From contig JAHDYP010000012.1 in NCBI GenBank assembly GCA_023383055.1, forward strand, positions 1 through 64,000: a DNA stretch of 64,000 nt, given 5' to 3'. The DNA is from Verrucomicrobiota bacterium. Lineage in GTDB: Bacteria; Verrucomicrobiota; Verrucomicrobiia; Limisphaerales; JAHDYP01. Positions 30,601-41,400 of this stretch are shown here, piece by piece; within the stretch, counting starts at the first letter, position 1; every line of letters begins with the position of its first letter. The notes beneath the pieces were generated by a model. That model had not been told where the DNA came from. It made no database searches and saw only the letters and a list, made by a program, of their open reading frames with translations. A program made the translations under genes and the position numbers.

Positions 30601-33600
30601 TCATTCGACAACCCGAATTCGGTAGTATCGCCGGGGCGATTCCACTCCCGCCGGATCCAGCGCTTCCGCCACCGAATGGGTCGCCTCGATGTCACCCGGC
30701 AACTCGCTCCAATCGAGCCACTGAAGTTCATCCTTGTATTGCACCCGGTAAACCGTGCCGGGTGTGGCGGTCCAGCGGAGGCTGACACCGAATGGCGTGA
30801 AGCCCGCGAGTTCGAGTCGGGGCGCATCGCTGGCCGGCACTGAGATCTGGAAAGTGGCGGTATCGCTCAGCACGGGAGTGCCATTGTCCGACACCTGCGC
30901 AGCGACGGTAAACAGCATTCCCGCCTCCGCGGCGGTGGGGGTCCAGGTGAGTTGGCCTGAGACCGGGTCCACTTCCATGCCGGGTGGGCCGTCCACCAAG
31001 GCGAAGCGCAGGGTGTTGGCGGGGTAATCGCCGTCTTCGGCCAGCAAGGTCAGGCGCAGAGTTTCGCCCGCCATCACGAATTGATTGGGAATCGGCAGCA
31101 GGGCCGGGGCTGAATTCCCTTCGTCGACGGTCACGCTAAAACTCCGGTCGGCCGCCAGTGCGGGAGCCCCGTTGTCGGTCACCCGGACCGTGAATGAGTA
31201 CACCCCGGGTCCTTGAGTTTCACTGGGAGTCCAGGTGACTCGGCCGGATTGAGCGTTGATCGATGCGCCGGGGGGGTAGGTGGTGAGCGCAAAGGTCAGT
31301 TGGTTCGGCGGCAAGTCAGGATCGGTGGCCAGCGGATCGACCACCAGCAGCGCATGTTCCGCCACGGTCCGGTTCGGCAGCGATGCCAGATCAGGCGAGC
31401 GATTGACCTCGCGGACTTCGACCGCAAAGGTGCGCGTGTCGCTCAGCGGCGGCACACCATTGTCGGTCACCTGGACAGTGATCACGGTGGTGGCAGGTCC
31501 CTGGGCCTCGGTGGGAGTCCAGGTGAAACTGCCTGATGCGGGATGGATGTTCGCGCCCGTCGGGGGATCCGAGAGGGTAAAGGTCAGAGATTGCGCCGGG
31601 GCATCCGGATCCGTGGCTGACACCATCAAGCTCAATGCCTGTTCCTCGTTAATGGTCTGGTTGACAATTGCGTTCAACACGGGCGGGTGATTAGTCCCGA
31701 CCGGGACGAGGTTCGGCCGGCCGGCGGAGGGCGCCGCGGCCAGCCAGTTCACCGGATCGTTGCCGTATGCGGCTTGGGTAATACGTTGCAGGGATGACCC
31801 GGGCGCGGCCACCGGCCAGGGCGCGGTCGGCGCATACGCCACCCGCTCGACTTCGAGGTAAGGCACATAGCCCGCATCGGGTTGTGGGGGTTGCTGGGGG
31901 CGATCCGGCCGGCTCAGGGCGAGTTGTTCGCCGGCGTTATCGAGCCGGCCGAGGAAGGGGCCGAAGACTGGAACGGATTCAGGCACGGCGTACTTGGCAC
32001 GAAACTCGGCCAGCAGGGTGGGGGCGGCGGTTGGATCGTAATTCACGACCAGCAGATAACCGTTCGCCGCGAGGTTGACGTTCGGGGGAAACTCGAATTC
32101 GACGCCGTCGGTAAACCGCCATCGGTTTGTGGGGTAATCCGGATCGAAGAGCGGCACCGGGCCGGTCGAGAGATTATGCAACTCGACATATTCGTCCTCG
32201 GGGTTCTCCACCGCCGCGGCACCCTCGCCGGTCACCGGTTGGTACATGATTTCGCTGATGACGAGCGGTCCCACCAGCGGATAAGCGTTGGGCAAACCGC
32301 CGCCGCCCCGGAACGCGCTCAAGGAGGCGGGTTGATCGACTCCAAAGGTCCGTGCGCTCATCGCCACGAAATCGTCGCTCACGCTGGTTCGATAATGGCC
32401 GAGCGACACGCCGTTGGCGGTTGCCCCAAAGGGAACCACCGCCCGATAGCCGGTCAGGTTGCCGGCCGCGTCGGTCGCGGAAAGATACAGGCTCTCGCCT
32501 CGCACGGAATCGAGCAGGAACGGTGTCAGGGAGCCCGTGCCGCCGTTGAATTGGTATTCGTAGAAGACCCGGAACTGTCCGGCGGGCAGCAGGGTGCCGT
32601 CGGCAAGCCGGTACTTTTTCAGATCGTCGAGGGTGTCGCTTAGGTACCAGCCGCTCAGGTTGACCTCCTGGCTGGTGGGATTGTGCAATTCGATGGCGTC
32701 TTCGAGGGGCGGATCGGTGTGGGTGAGCAGCTCGTTAATGCGGACGCCGGTGAGCGGGAGATAATTGCTGCTGCCCGGAGTTGACGTCGATCCAAACTGC
32801 GCGAAGGCCAAGGCGCCGTCCGGCAGCCGTCCTTCCGATGCTCCCGGAGCCTGGGCGCCGAAATAGACGGCATCGATCACCTCGCCGGTCGTCCCGAACA
32901 AGAGGATTGCCTCGCCGCTCGCGTTGAGTTGGAACGGCGCACTCCCCGTCGCCGGGACCGGAGTGTCGTCGGCGTCGATACGCGCAAATCCTTTTGGGCC
33001 GATGAAGCTGAGCGGGCCCATTCGGGGCAGGGCGGATGGGAGCACGCCCGGGTGGTCGCTGAGACCCAGCCCGGTGAGCATGACTGGCAACGGCTCCGGA
33101 TTGAACAGCTCGAACCAATCGTCCCCGGCCGGGGGAGCGGCCATCCACTCGTTAATCTTGAGGCTGGCAGTGCTGCCCAGGGCGCTGGGCGTGCTGTTGG
33201 CCGCTCCGGGTGTGGGCGCGGCCAGCAATTGCCAATTGTCCGCACTGCGGCCGACGCTGAGGTTCCGGACTTGCAGGCCGTATTGGACGCTGTTGAGCAC
33301 CCGGCCGTTGGCATCGAACAGCGCCAGTTCATCGCCTCGCCGATCCAGGGATTGGCCCGTGTTTAATGCCGGTTCGGCGACGGTCGATGCGGGGGTTGAA
33401 CCGTCGAACCAGACCACCAGATATCCCTGGGCTGGCACCGAGACGCCGGTGGGAAAGCTCCAACGCCGATCCGGGTCGGAACGTTTGCCCAGGCCGAGCC
33501 CAGCCATAGGCCAATCGGTCGCGTTGGCGTTGTAGAGTTCGACCCAGTCCGCGGTTCGGCCGGCCAGATTCGTGATCGCCCCGTTGTTCCAGGCCATCAG

Positions 33601-36600
33601 TTCGTTCAACACGGCGCCCGCATAGGTTGGGAGATAGTTGCTCGCCCCGGGGCTTTGGCTGTTCGGGAAAGCGGCGATAGTCGCCTCGCCATCGGGCAAC
33701 CGGCCTTCCGACACGCCGACCGGCTGGTTGGAGATTTGGGCCTGGTCCAGCTCGAGAGCGCCTGGGTCGTGCAGTGCCAGGCTGCGGATCGCCGTGCTCA
33801 GCTCGAGGTCGGCATGATCCCAGCCGATCGCGTCGTCGGCCCAAATCCGGACGAAGCCGCCGGCCTCGACGAACGACAGTGATTCCAGGCGTGACACCTG
33901 GGAATCCGCGGACAGATAGATGCCCCGCAGAGCGACAGGATACGTTTGATCACGGTTGTGCAGCTCAAGCCATGGCGACTCGCCGGGAGCCGGGTTGACC
34001 AGCCATTCGTTGATCACCAGGCTTGTCTGCGGCGCGAGGGTTTGCGGACGGTTCGCCGCGCCCGGCGTTGGTTCGCGAAGATCCCACGTCCCGGGGAGGT
34101 CTCCGCTGCGTCCGACAGTCAAGTCGGCCAGCTGACGTCCGAAGCTGAGCACATCGGCGCGGTTGGCGGCGGGATCGAACAGCGAAACCGTTTCGCCGTC
34201 GCGGTCCAGCGCGAATCCGGCGTGCAGCCCCGGTTCGAGGAAATTGCTGTCGCACCAGACGACGAGGTAACCTCCGGCGGGGATGGTGGCATCGGCTGGA
34301 AACACGAACTTCCGCGGTTCGCTGTCATCGGTGAGGCTCCAGCCGGTGAGACTGGCGGTTTGGGTGCCGGAGTTGTGGAGTTCGATCCAGTCGGGGAAAG
34401 CGGCGCCGTGGGCGACCGCGGAGAGGTTATAGGCCATGACCTCGTTGAGCCGCACGGTGCTCGACGCGGGAGCCGGAGCCAGAGCACCGGGAGATCCGAC
34501 CGCATTCAAGCGGGCCTGCCAGTTGGCCGGGGTATCCGGGTCGCCCAATGGATCCACGATCTCCAACGAGGGGCCGAGACCATCGGCGGCGGGGGGCCAG
34601 CCGTTCTCATCGTCGTAGTGCACCGAAGTGATGACCCGGCCGGCCGCGTCCCGCAGTGCCAGCCGTTCTCCGCCGTTCGACAGGGCGCCCTCAAAATAGC
34701 CGAAAACGGTCACCCCCGGGTATTGACCTGCGAACGAGCTGGGGCTGGCGGAGGAAGCGAGCACGATGATCTGCCCGGGTTGGAGTACCGCGCCGGGCGG
34801 AAAGATGTAGGTGATCCCTTCGAGTGCGCAGCCGCCCAGATCGAAGGGAGCCGACCCGGTGTTATGGAGTTCCACGAATTCGTAAGGATCGCCGCCGATC
34901 GGGTGGTACATGATTTCGGTGAACCGCACCGGGGTCCCGAGCTGTCCGACCTGGAACGTTGTTTCGCTCAGCGCGCTCCACTCGCTGCCCGCCAAAGTGC
35001 GCGCCTTGACGGTTACGGTTGTGGTCAGGGGGAATGGGCCGGCGTAGAGCCGCGCCGCCGCCGCCACGGTGCCGGTGTGTTTCACCCGCGGGTCCGTGCC
35101 GTTGGTTGTGTAGTAGATTGTGCCGGACGGGGCCGACATTGCCAGAGCGCCGCCGGGCGAGGCCGGTCCTGCGGGCGGATTGAAGGCGGGAGCGACGGCG
35201 TTGCTGGGGAACAGGCCGGCGCTTTTCAGTTGGCCAAGCACGGTGGCGGTGCGCACCGGGAAGTATTGGTTTAGCAGGCGATTGCGCTCGGTGATCCAGT
35301 GGGTGTCCCGGGTGTAGAGCTCATAGGGCGGACTCGAGTAGGGGTGAACGTCGCGTCGGTAGTCACCCCAGCGCGCGGATTCGGCCACGATCGCGAGCTC
35401 GACTTCGCGCGAGCGTTTGAGCCAGCGTTCGGCCACGCGGTCCGGGGTGAGGGCGCCGTGGTGGAAGAAATGCCGTTGCACGTGGTCGGCGAAGTCGAGC
35501 CGGTACTGGCTGTTGGCCACGAGTTTGGTGTGCAGCCCGGAGGCGGTGTCGGTGTTGCTGACGCGGTTGTAACTGGGGGAACCGAGGGTGTTTTCGCCGT
35601 CCCAGCAGACATAGCGGAAGCCTTCGCCCGGGGCGCGGCGGCGGATGGTGTACCAGTTTTTGTTCTGACCCCAGTCTTCGTGACCGACATAGAAATGGAG
35701 GAGGATGTAATCGATGTATTGGGGCACATCGAGGTATTGGTGCATGAGATCGTATTGGGCCGGATCGGCGAGGTTCGCGACGCCGAGCATGGTGTTGTAG
35801 ACCGTCATGTTGCCGTCCACGACCGCGCCTTCATTCACGACGTCGTAGTCCTCCTTCTCGCCGCCCAGGTACTGCTGGGCAAAGCCGGCATCGGGGCGTT
35901 CCGTGGGATCGTAGATGCCCCAATACAGGCCATTGAGATAGAGATGCACGTAGCGGTTGTGAGTCGAGAGCGAGCCCATGTCGCGCAGGCAATCCTTGAT
36001 GAAAGCGTCCCGGGTGCGTTGGCCGCGGGGCCGTTGCACATCGCTCCAGTGCAACCAGGAAAAGTTGAAATCGGCCCGCAAAGTCAGCGTGTCGAACGTC
36101 TCGATGGCCAGACCGGGAAAGAACGGATAACGCAGCTTGCTTGGGCCGTAGTCGCCCTTGAACACCAGCCGCAAGGCGTGTTTCGGCAGCTTCACCGGAT
36201 CGCGCGCGGAGTTGCCCTGGCACTGTATCCCGCAGTCGATCTGGAATCCCTCGGTGCCATCCGGCAGAATCAATTCCGCCGAGCAGGGGCGCTCCCACGC
36301 GGGCCCCCGGTTCTGCGATTTCGGGTAAATGCCGGTCGTGTTGTCGAACATGTCCTCCGGCTTCGTTACGATCGAGAGCACCGGCAGCGCCCGCAATGCG
36401 TCTTCCATCAGATTGCTGTAGGCGGCCGCCTGGGTGATCTCCGGGTCCATCTCGTAATCCGCCGGCCAACTCCGGCCCGATGGGTCGATCCAGACGGTGG
36501 GCACCCCGGGAGGCGTATTCGACTGCCGGACGACCTGTTCCGGGAAAACGTAGGTGTGGGTCGCGATCGTCGATGGCAGGTGCCCGGTCCGAAATGCCGC

Positions 36601-38457
36601 TGCCCGCAGTGTCGTCGTGCTCCCGATCATCAGCGGTCCGATGTAGGGGGTGCCGGTCGACGCGGTGGGTTCGCGGCCATCGGTCGTATATCGGATCGCG
36701 GCTTCCGGCATTGGCGAACTCAGGATCAGCGTGAAGGGTTGTTGGAACAAGCCACGCGCGACATTACAGTGCACCGGCGGGACGACGCCGACGATCGTGC
36801 TGTTGCCGTTGGTCGCTCCCGGAGTGGGCGCGCTGAAATAGCGGAGCAGATTGCCGCCATCGAAACCGTAGGAGTAATCGCTGCGTTGCTCGGGAAACTC
36901 GGGTGCGAACTCGCTCATCGCCTGCCGCGGTGACTCGGCGTTGAACAACCCGAGGTAGTCACCTGTGGAGTTCAGCTTGAAGTTCGTGTGCGGTTTCGAT
37001 CCGGCCGTGGTGGGCTTGCGGTCTTTTCCCGAGGCAAACACGACCAGGTACTGACGCGGTCCCAGCGTGATTGCCGGGAAAACCCACTTGTCCGGATCGT
37101 CCCGGTCGTCGGACAGCGACCAGCCCGAGAGGTTGACCGACTGGGCGCCGCCGTTCCAGAGCTCAATCCAATCCTGCAACTCATCGTCCTCGTCGCGCAA
37201 GCCGACGTCCCCGGCATACGAAGTCAGGAATTCGTTGATCCGCACCGGCGCCGGCACCAGGTTCGGATCCACCAGGCAGGTCCAGGAACCCCCCGCAAAG
37301 GTGTTGGGCGGATCCGCCTGATCCCGGATGTTGTGGTCGGTCGCCCAGCGCAGTTCGACCGTCCCGGCCGCGGCAGGCGGGAACTCGAAGAGATAAGGTC
37401 CCGCCAACGTGCCGGTGATCTGGGTCGCCGGAGCGCCGTTGATCAGGAGATCGGAGGCGTCGATTCCCGAGACCGGTTCGCTGAACTCGATGGTTGCCTG
37501 GCTCAACTGCCGCACCGTCACGCCGGCCGGTGGATTCAGCGACTTGACCGTCGGCGGCGTGAGATCCACGAAGGTATACTGCCAACCGGCGGCGGCGGAC
37601 TGACTGTCAAAGACGTTGGGTGGCGATCCAAAGTCCGCGATGGCCGACCCGGCATCCCAGGTGACGCGCACGGTCCCCAGCGGTGGCGGGTTCACGGTGA
37701 AAGAGTAGGTGGCGCCGGAGCCGTTGACCGCGATGGCCGGAGATTCGTTCAGGAGCAGGTCGCTGGCGGCCACTCCCGTCACCGGTTCGCTGAAGGTGAC
37801 GGTGATCGCACCGAGGGCGGTCACGATACCCGGCGGCGGGTCCACGTTCGCCAGGGTGGGTGGGGTGGTATCCGCTTCGGCGCTGGTCAACTGGAGGTTG
37901 ATGAGGAAATCGCTGCTGGTGATGGGGCGATTGAAGGCCTGGACGGCCAGGACATTGGTGCCTTCGCGCAGGAAGAGGGAGGGCTGGGTGATCGTGGCCC
38001 CGAACCAGTTGAGCGGTTCGGTTGCGAGCACGGTCGCCACGTTGGTGTAAGCGTAGTTGGTTGAATCGTAGTTGTGACCGTGCACCCGGGTGCCGTTGAT
38101 CCACGCCACGTAACCGTCATCGCAGAGCGCGTTGATCTGCAGTGTCCCGATCGAGTCGACGTCCGAAACCACAAACTCCCGGCGCAGGAACACGCAGGTA
38201 TAACTGTAGCGCATGTCGTTCAGGGCGGTGTTTCCGGTGTAAACTCCGTTCGCGTCGTAATAGACCGGCATCGCGCCCGTGTTCCAGGCGCTGTCGTCGT
38301 AAACCTGCTGCCGCCAGGCATCCGTCGGCGAGGAGGCTTCACCGGTTCCCTTGAGGTACTTCCAAACGGTGTTGGTGGCGACGAGGGTTGCGGCGGTGGC
38401 AGCCGTTGCCAGCGGCAACTGCGCCGCCAGCAAAACGAGAATGACGAACTGTCTCAT
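30601..38457 (-). CDS. Giant secreted lamin-tail/CotH protein, 2618 aa
   Basis: The ATG at 38457 starts a signal peptide (MRQFVILVLLAAQLPLATA); the frame stays open upstream to 38982 but without protein-like sequence. In order: a galactose-binding-like beta domain (about 25-170), two Ig-like domains (about 175-345), lamin-tail domain 1 (PVRINEFLTSYAG), a chitobiase/hexosaminidase C-terminal-like module, then a CotH kinase-like domain (about 740-1000, NKNWY and CWDGENTL near 951). A second chitobiase-like module and seven further lamin-tail repeats follow (INEW/LNEL/ISEI...VELHN). Three cadherin/putative-Ig domains (PPVLNAIVNQTINE, TFTWTPTEAQGP type) and a C-terminal YRVQYKDELQW...YYRIRVVE module end the protein. 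CotH relatives are atypical protein kinases; substrate unknown. It lies 11 bp after a related gene. Confidence 0.9.
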   Translation of the reverse strand: MRQFVILVLLAAQLPLATAATAATLVATNTVWKYLKGTGEASSPTDAWRQQVYDDSAWNTGAMPVYYDANGVYTGNTALNDMRYSYTCVFLRREFVVSDVDSIGTLQINALCDDGYVAWINGTRVHGHNYDSTNYAYTNVATVLATEPLNWFGATITQPSLFLREGTNVLAVQAFNRPITSSDFLINLQLTSAEADTTPPTLANVDPPPGIVTALGAITVTFSEPVTGVAASDLLLNESPAIAVNGSGATYSFTVNPPPLGTVRVTWDAGSAIADFGSPPNVFDSQSAAAGWQYTFVDLTPPTVKSLNPPAGVTVRQLSQATIEFSEPVSGIDASDLLINGAPATQITGTLAGPYLFEFPPAAAGTVELRWATDHNIRDQADPPNTFAGGSWTCLVDPNLVPAPVRINEFLTSYAGDVGLRDEDDELQDWIELWNGGAQSVNLSGWSLSDDRDDPDKWVFPAITLGPRQYLVVFASGKDRKPTTAGSKPHTNFKLNSTGDYLGLFNAESPRQAMSEFAPEFPEQRSDYSYGFDGGNLLRYFSAPTPGATNGNSTIVGVVPPVHCNVARGLFQQPFTLILSSPMPEAAIRYTTDGREPTASTGTPYIGPLMIGSTTTLRAAAFRTGHLPSTIATHTYVFPEQVVRQSNTPPGVPTVWIDPSGRSWPADYEMDPEITQAAAYSNLMEDALRALPVLSIVTKPEDMFDNTTGIYPKSQNRGPAWERPCSAELILPDGTEGFQIDCGIQCQGNSARDPVKLPKHALRLVFKGDYGPSKLRYPFFPGLAIETFDTLTLRADFNFSWLHWSDVQRPRGQRTRDAFIKDCLRDMGSLSTHNRYVHLYLNGLYWGIYDPTERPDAGFAQQYLGGEKEDYDVVNEGAVVDGNMTVYNTMLGVANLADPAQYDLMHQYLDVPQYIDYILLHFYVGHEDWGQNKNWYTIRRRAPGEGFRYVCWDGENTLGSPSYNRVSNTDTASGLHTKLVANSQYRLDFADHVQRHFFHHGALTPDRVAERWLKRSREVELAIVAESARWGDYRRDVHPYSSPPYELYTRDTHWITERNRLLNQYFPVRTATVLGQLKSAGLFPSNAVAPAFNPPAGPASPGGALAMSAPSGTIYYTTNGTDPRVKHTGTVAAAARLYAGPFPLTTTVTVKARTLAGSEWSALSETTFQVGQLGTPVRFTEIMYHPIGGDPYEFVELHNTGSAPFDLGGCALEGITYIFPPGAVLQPGQIIVLASSASPSSFAGQYPGVTVFGYFEGALSNGGERLALRDAAGRVITSVHYDDENGWPPAADGLGPSLEIVDPLGDPDTPANWQARLNAVGSPGALAPAPASSTVRLNEVMAYNLSAVAHGAAFPDWIELHNSGTQTASLTGWSLTDDSEPRKFVFPADATIPAGGYLVVWCDSNFLEPGLHAGFALDRDGETVSLFDPAANRADVLSFGRQLADLTVGRSGDLPGTWDLREPTPGAANRPQTLAPQTSLVINEWLVNPAPGESPWLELHNRDQTYPVALRGIYLSADSQVSRLESLSFVEAGGFVRIWADDAIGWDHADLELSTAIRSLALHDPGALELDQAQISNQPVGVSEGRLPDGEATIAAFPNSQSPGASNYLPTYAGAVLNELMAWNNGAITNLAGRTADWVELYNANATDWPMAGLGLGKRSDPDRRWSFPTGVSVPAQGYLVVWFDGSTPASTVAEPALNTGQSLDRRGDELALFDANGRVLNSVQYGLQVRNLSVGRSADNWQLLAAPTPGAANSTPSALGSTASLKINEWMAAPPAGDDWFELFNPEPLPVMLTGLGLSDHPGVLPSALPRMGPLSFIGPKGFARIDADDTPVPATGSAPFQLNASGEAILLFGTTGEVIDAVYFGAQAPGASEGRLPDGALAFAQFGSTSTPGSSNYLPLTGVRINELLTHTDPPLEDAIELHNPTSQEVNLSGWYLSDTLDDLKKYRLADGTLLPAGQFRVFYEYQFNGGTGSLTPFLLDSVRGESLYLSATDAAGNLTGYRAVVPFGATANGVSLGHYRTSVSDDFVAMSARTFGVDQPASLSAFRGGGGLPNAYPLVGPLVISEIMYQPVTGEGAAAVENPEDEYVELHNLSTGPVPLFDPDYPTNRWRFTDGVEFEFPPNVNLAANGYLLVVNYDPTAAPTLLAEFRAKYAVPESVPVFGPFLGRLDNAGEQLALSRPDRPQQPPQPDAGYVPYLEVERVAYAPTAPWPVAAPGSSLQRITQAAYGNDPVNWLAAAPSAGRPNLVPVGTNHPPVLNAIVNQTINEEQALSLMVSATDPDAPAQSLTFTLSDPPTGANIHPASGSFTWTPTEAQGPATTVITVQVTDNGVPPLSDTRTFAVEVREVNRSPDLASLPNRTVAEHALLVVDPLATDPDLPPNQLTFALTTYPPGASINAQSGRVTWTPSETQGPGVYSFTVRVTDNGAPALAADRSFSVTVDEGNSAPALLPIPNQFVMAGETLRLTLLAEDGDYPANTLRFALVDGPPGMEVDPVSGQLTWTPTAAEAGMLFTVAAQVSDNGTPVLSDTATFQISVPASDAPRLELAGFTPFGVSLRWTATPGTVYRVQYKDELQWLDWSELPGDIEATHSVAEALDPAGVESPRRYYRIRVVE

Positions 38458-38468
38458 GGATGTTCGGG

Positions 38469-41400
38469 TCAAGGTGTGGGACCCACCAGCCGCAGTCGAT
38501 AGCATCGGAACGACGATGCCAGCGGGGCGGGGTCGATGACGACTTCGACCGCGGGAGCGGTTTGCGGCGTCACCTCCGCCAACAGTGTCCACGCTGCCGC
38601 CGGCAAACCAGTTCCATACTCGACCTGATAGGTCCGGCCGGGGGCGGACGCGAACTCGAGCCGGACTCCGGCATCGGTCCGCGCCACCGCACTGAAACGG
38701 AGCAGGCTCTCCTGGTCGTTGGGGTCGGTTCCCGCCCGGTATTCCTCCAGGTTGGTCAAGCCGTCTCCGTCGGCATCCCGAGCGGCGTCGGTGGGATCGT
38801 CCGGATCGAAGCCATGTTGGTCCTCCCACGCGTCCGGCATTCCATCCTGATCGCGATCCGACACCAGCGCGGCCATGCCTGGGGTTGGGCTTGCGGCCTG
38901 CCAATTGGCGGGATCGTTCCCGAATCCGCCGGCTGACAGGCGGTGGAGGGAGAGCCCCGTGCCTAGCGCGGTCTCTGGCCACGGCGCCTGGTTGCCATAG
39001 ATGACCTCGTCAACGATCACCCAGGAATAGGGATCGCCGGGCAGATCCGGCGACTGCGGCCGCTCGAGGGCCAGGCGATCGCTGCGGTTGCTGAGCTTGC
39101 CGGAGTAAGGCCCCTGGATCTTGATGGAGGTGGCTTCGAGGCCATAGGTCCGAAGGAATGAATCGAGCAGACTCGAGTTGGCCGGATCGAAGCCGACCAC
39201 CAACAGGGCCTCGCCGGCGGCGAGTTGCGTGCCCGGCGCAAAGGACCAGTCGACGCCACCTTCCAGGCGCCAGACCCCGTTGGCGCTGAAAAGATCCAGC
39301 GGTTGGTCTGTGGGATTGAACAGTTCAACGTATTCGTCGGCCACGTTGTCAGTCACCCCGTCAGTCCGCGGCGGAGCATACATCACTTCGCTGAGCAACA
39401 CGGTTCGTTCGGGCGGTGAGTTGGCTGAATGCCGGGTCGGGTTCAGAGCCCCGCCGTATTCGCCGCCATCCGGGTAGCGGCCCCAGGTGCGGTCGTTTTC
39501 CTGGCCTTCGAACCGGACGGCATCCACGACCCCGCCTTTGCCCGTTTCCGGCAAATGGGAGAGGTAGATCTGTTCGCCGGCCTTGTTGAGTCCGAACCCG
39601 GCGGTGATGGGGTTATGGAATCCGCTCACTTCGTCGAAGGTGATCCATTGGCCGGCGTCGAGGGTCTGGGCTGGGATCTTCCACAACCGCAGGTCGGTGG
39701 CGCGATCGCTCAGGTACCAGTGCTCGAGGCTGGCTGGCGCCGCGGACGCGTTATAGAGCTCGATCCAGTCGTTCGAGTCATACTCGGGGCGCTGCGGATT
39801 TGAGTAATCGGTGTGCGCCGCAAACTCGTTGATCCGCACCGATCCCAACGGCGCCTCCGGGTCCGCGCCTCCGGGTGACCCGCCCAGGTAAGTGCTCGCC
39901 CGCCAGTTCCCGGGATAATCCAGCGCGCCGGTTGCCCGTCCCGGCATGGCGCGAGCCAGTGGCACCAGCGAATGTCCGGCGCCCGCGGCCGCCAGGGGCC
40001 AGCCGCGATGACTTACAGATCGCAGGGCGTTTCCGTATTCGAAGGCGGCCAAATCGGTGCCGCCGGCGGCGGTCTTCAACACGATCGCTTCGCCTTCGTT
40101 GGCGAGGCTGCCCGCGTAAGGCCCCGCCAATGCCACCGTTTCATCCAGGGCATAGTGCGCGCGAAACGCCGCGAAATCCGCCGTCGGCACCACCAGCAAA
40201 TAGCTCTGGGGCGGCAGCGAGGCTGCGGCCGGGAACGTGAAATCGATGCCCGAGGTGAACTTGACCCCGGTGAGATCGAGCGCCAGTTCGCCGCTCGCGT
40301 TATACAACTCGACGAACTCGAAGTCGCTCCCCGCCGTCGGTTCGGGCATCACCTCCGTAACCCGCAAATGCTCAACCAACGCCGCCACGTTGTCCGAGGG
40401 CCCCACGACAAACTGCGCCGGCGTCGACCACGAACTGTATCGGCCGGTGCTGTCGCGCATGCGGACGCGCACTCGATACGTGTTGCCGACTCTGACCGAG
40501 TCGACCGGGAGGGTGATCTCATTGGCAAATGGCGCGATCTGGCCGCTGTGCCATTTCGCTTCGATCTCATACGGACGTGGCGCCCCGGGATCGAAGGCCG
40601 GCGCCGCCGGATCGGCTACCTCTCCCAGCCGCCACTCGAGCGCCGCAAAGGCGTGCGAGCCGCTGAACGGCGTGGTCCGAAACCGCAGACCGTTCAGCGG
40701 ATACCCGGGCGGTCCCAGATACGTCAAGGTCGGTCGCGCGGGGATCTCCGGGTCGTGCGCCAGTTCATCCAGATAGACTCCCCGGATGTTGACGTAGTTT
40801 TTCATGATTTGCACGGTCGCGGCGAAGCTGCCGCGCAAGGCTGAGTTCGTGCCGCTTTCGAGGGGGAACTGGTAGAACCGGCCCTGGCCGGCCTTGCTGA
40901 GATGCGGCGTGAAACTTGAGCTTGCCATCTTCGGGTTGTAATCCCACTGCGCCCGGTCGGCTTCCAGCATTCCCGGGCCTTCCTGGGTGCCCCGCAAGGT
41001 TCCCGCATACTCGTCGATCAAGGCGTATCCTTGATCCGCATTGAACAACAGATCGCGGACTTCGCGGACCTGGTTGCGGAATTCGAGATCGAAGGCCGGC
41101 CGGGTGCCGGTCAACCGCATCACGTAAGTGCCGCTCTGGACGCCGCTGCCCGGCACGCGGGTCGGGTTCAGAATCCGCTCGGCCAGCCGATCCACGCCGG
41201 CGTAGTCGGGATGAAACATGTTATGGGCCCAGGTCAGATCCAGATCCCAGGGCATGACCTCCCACCGTCCGGTCGCCGAGTTGGTGTAGTAGAAGTAGTT
41301 TTTGTCGAAGCTGATGTCGTAGTGGTGGATCGCCTGCACGATCGACTGGTAGCGGTAGTATTTCGGCAGATCCCAATTCGCGCGCCACCAGGTGTCGTTC

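Noticed and set aside
38458..38982. N-terminal extension of the 2618-aa protein
   Set aside because: The extra 175 residues are Arg/Gly-rich and antisense-like, overlap the upstream gene's 3' end, and precede a good signal peptide at 38457.
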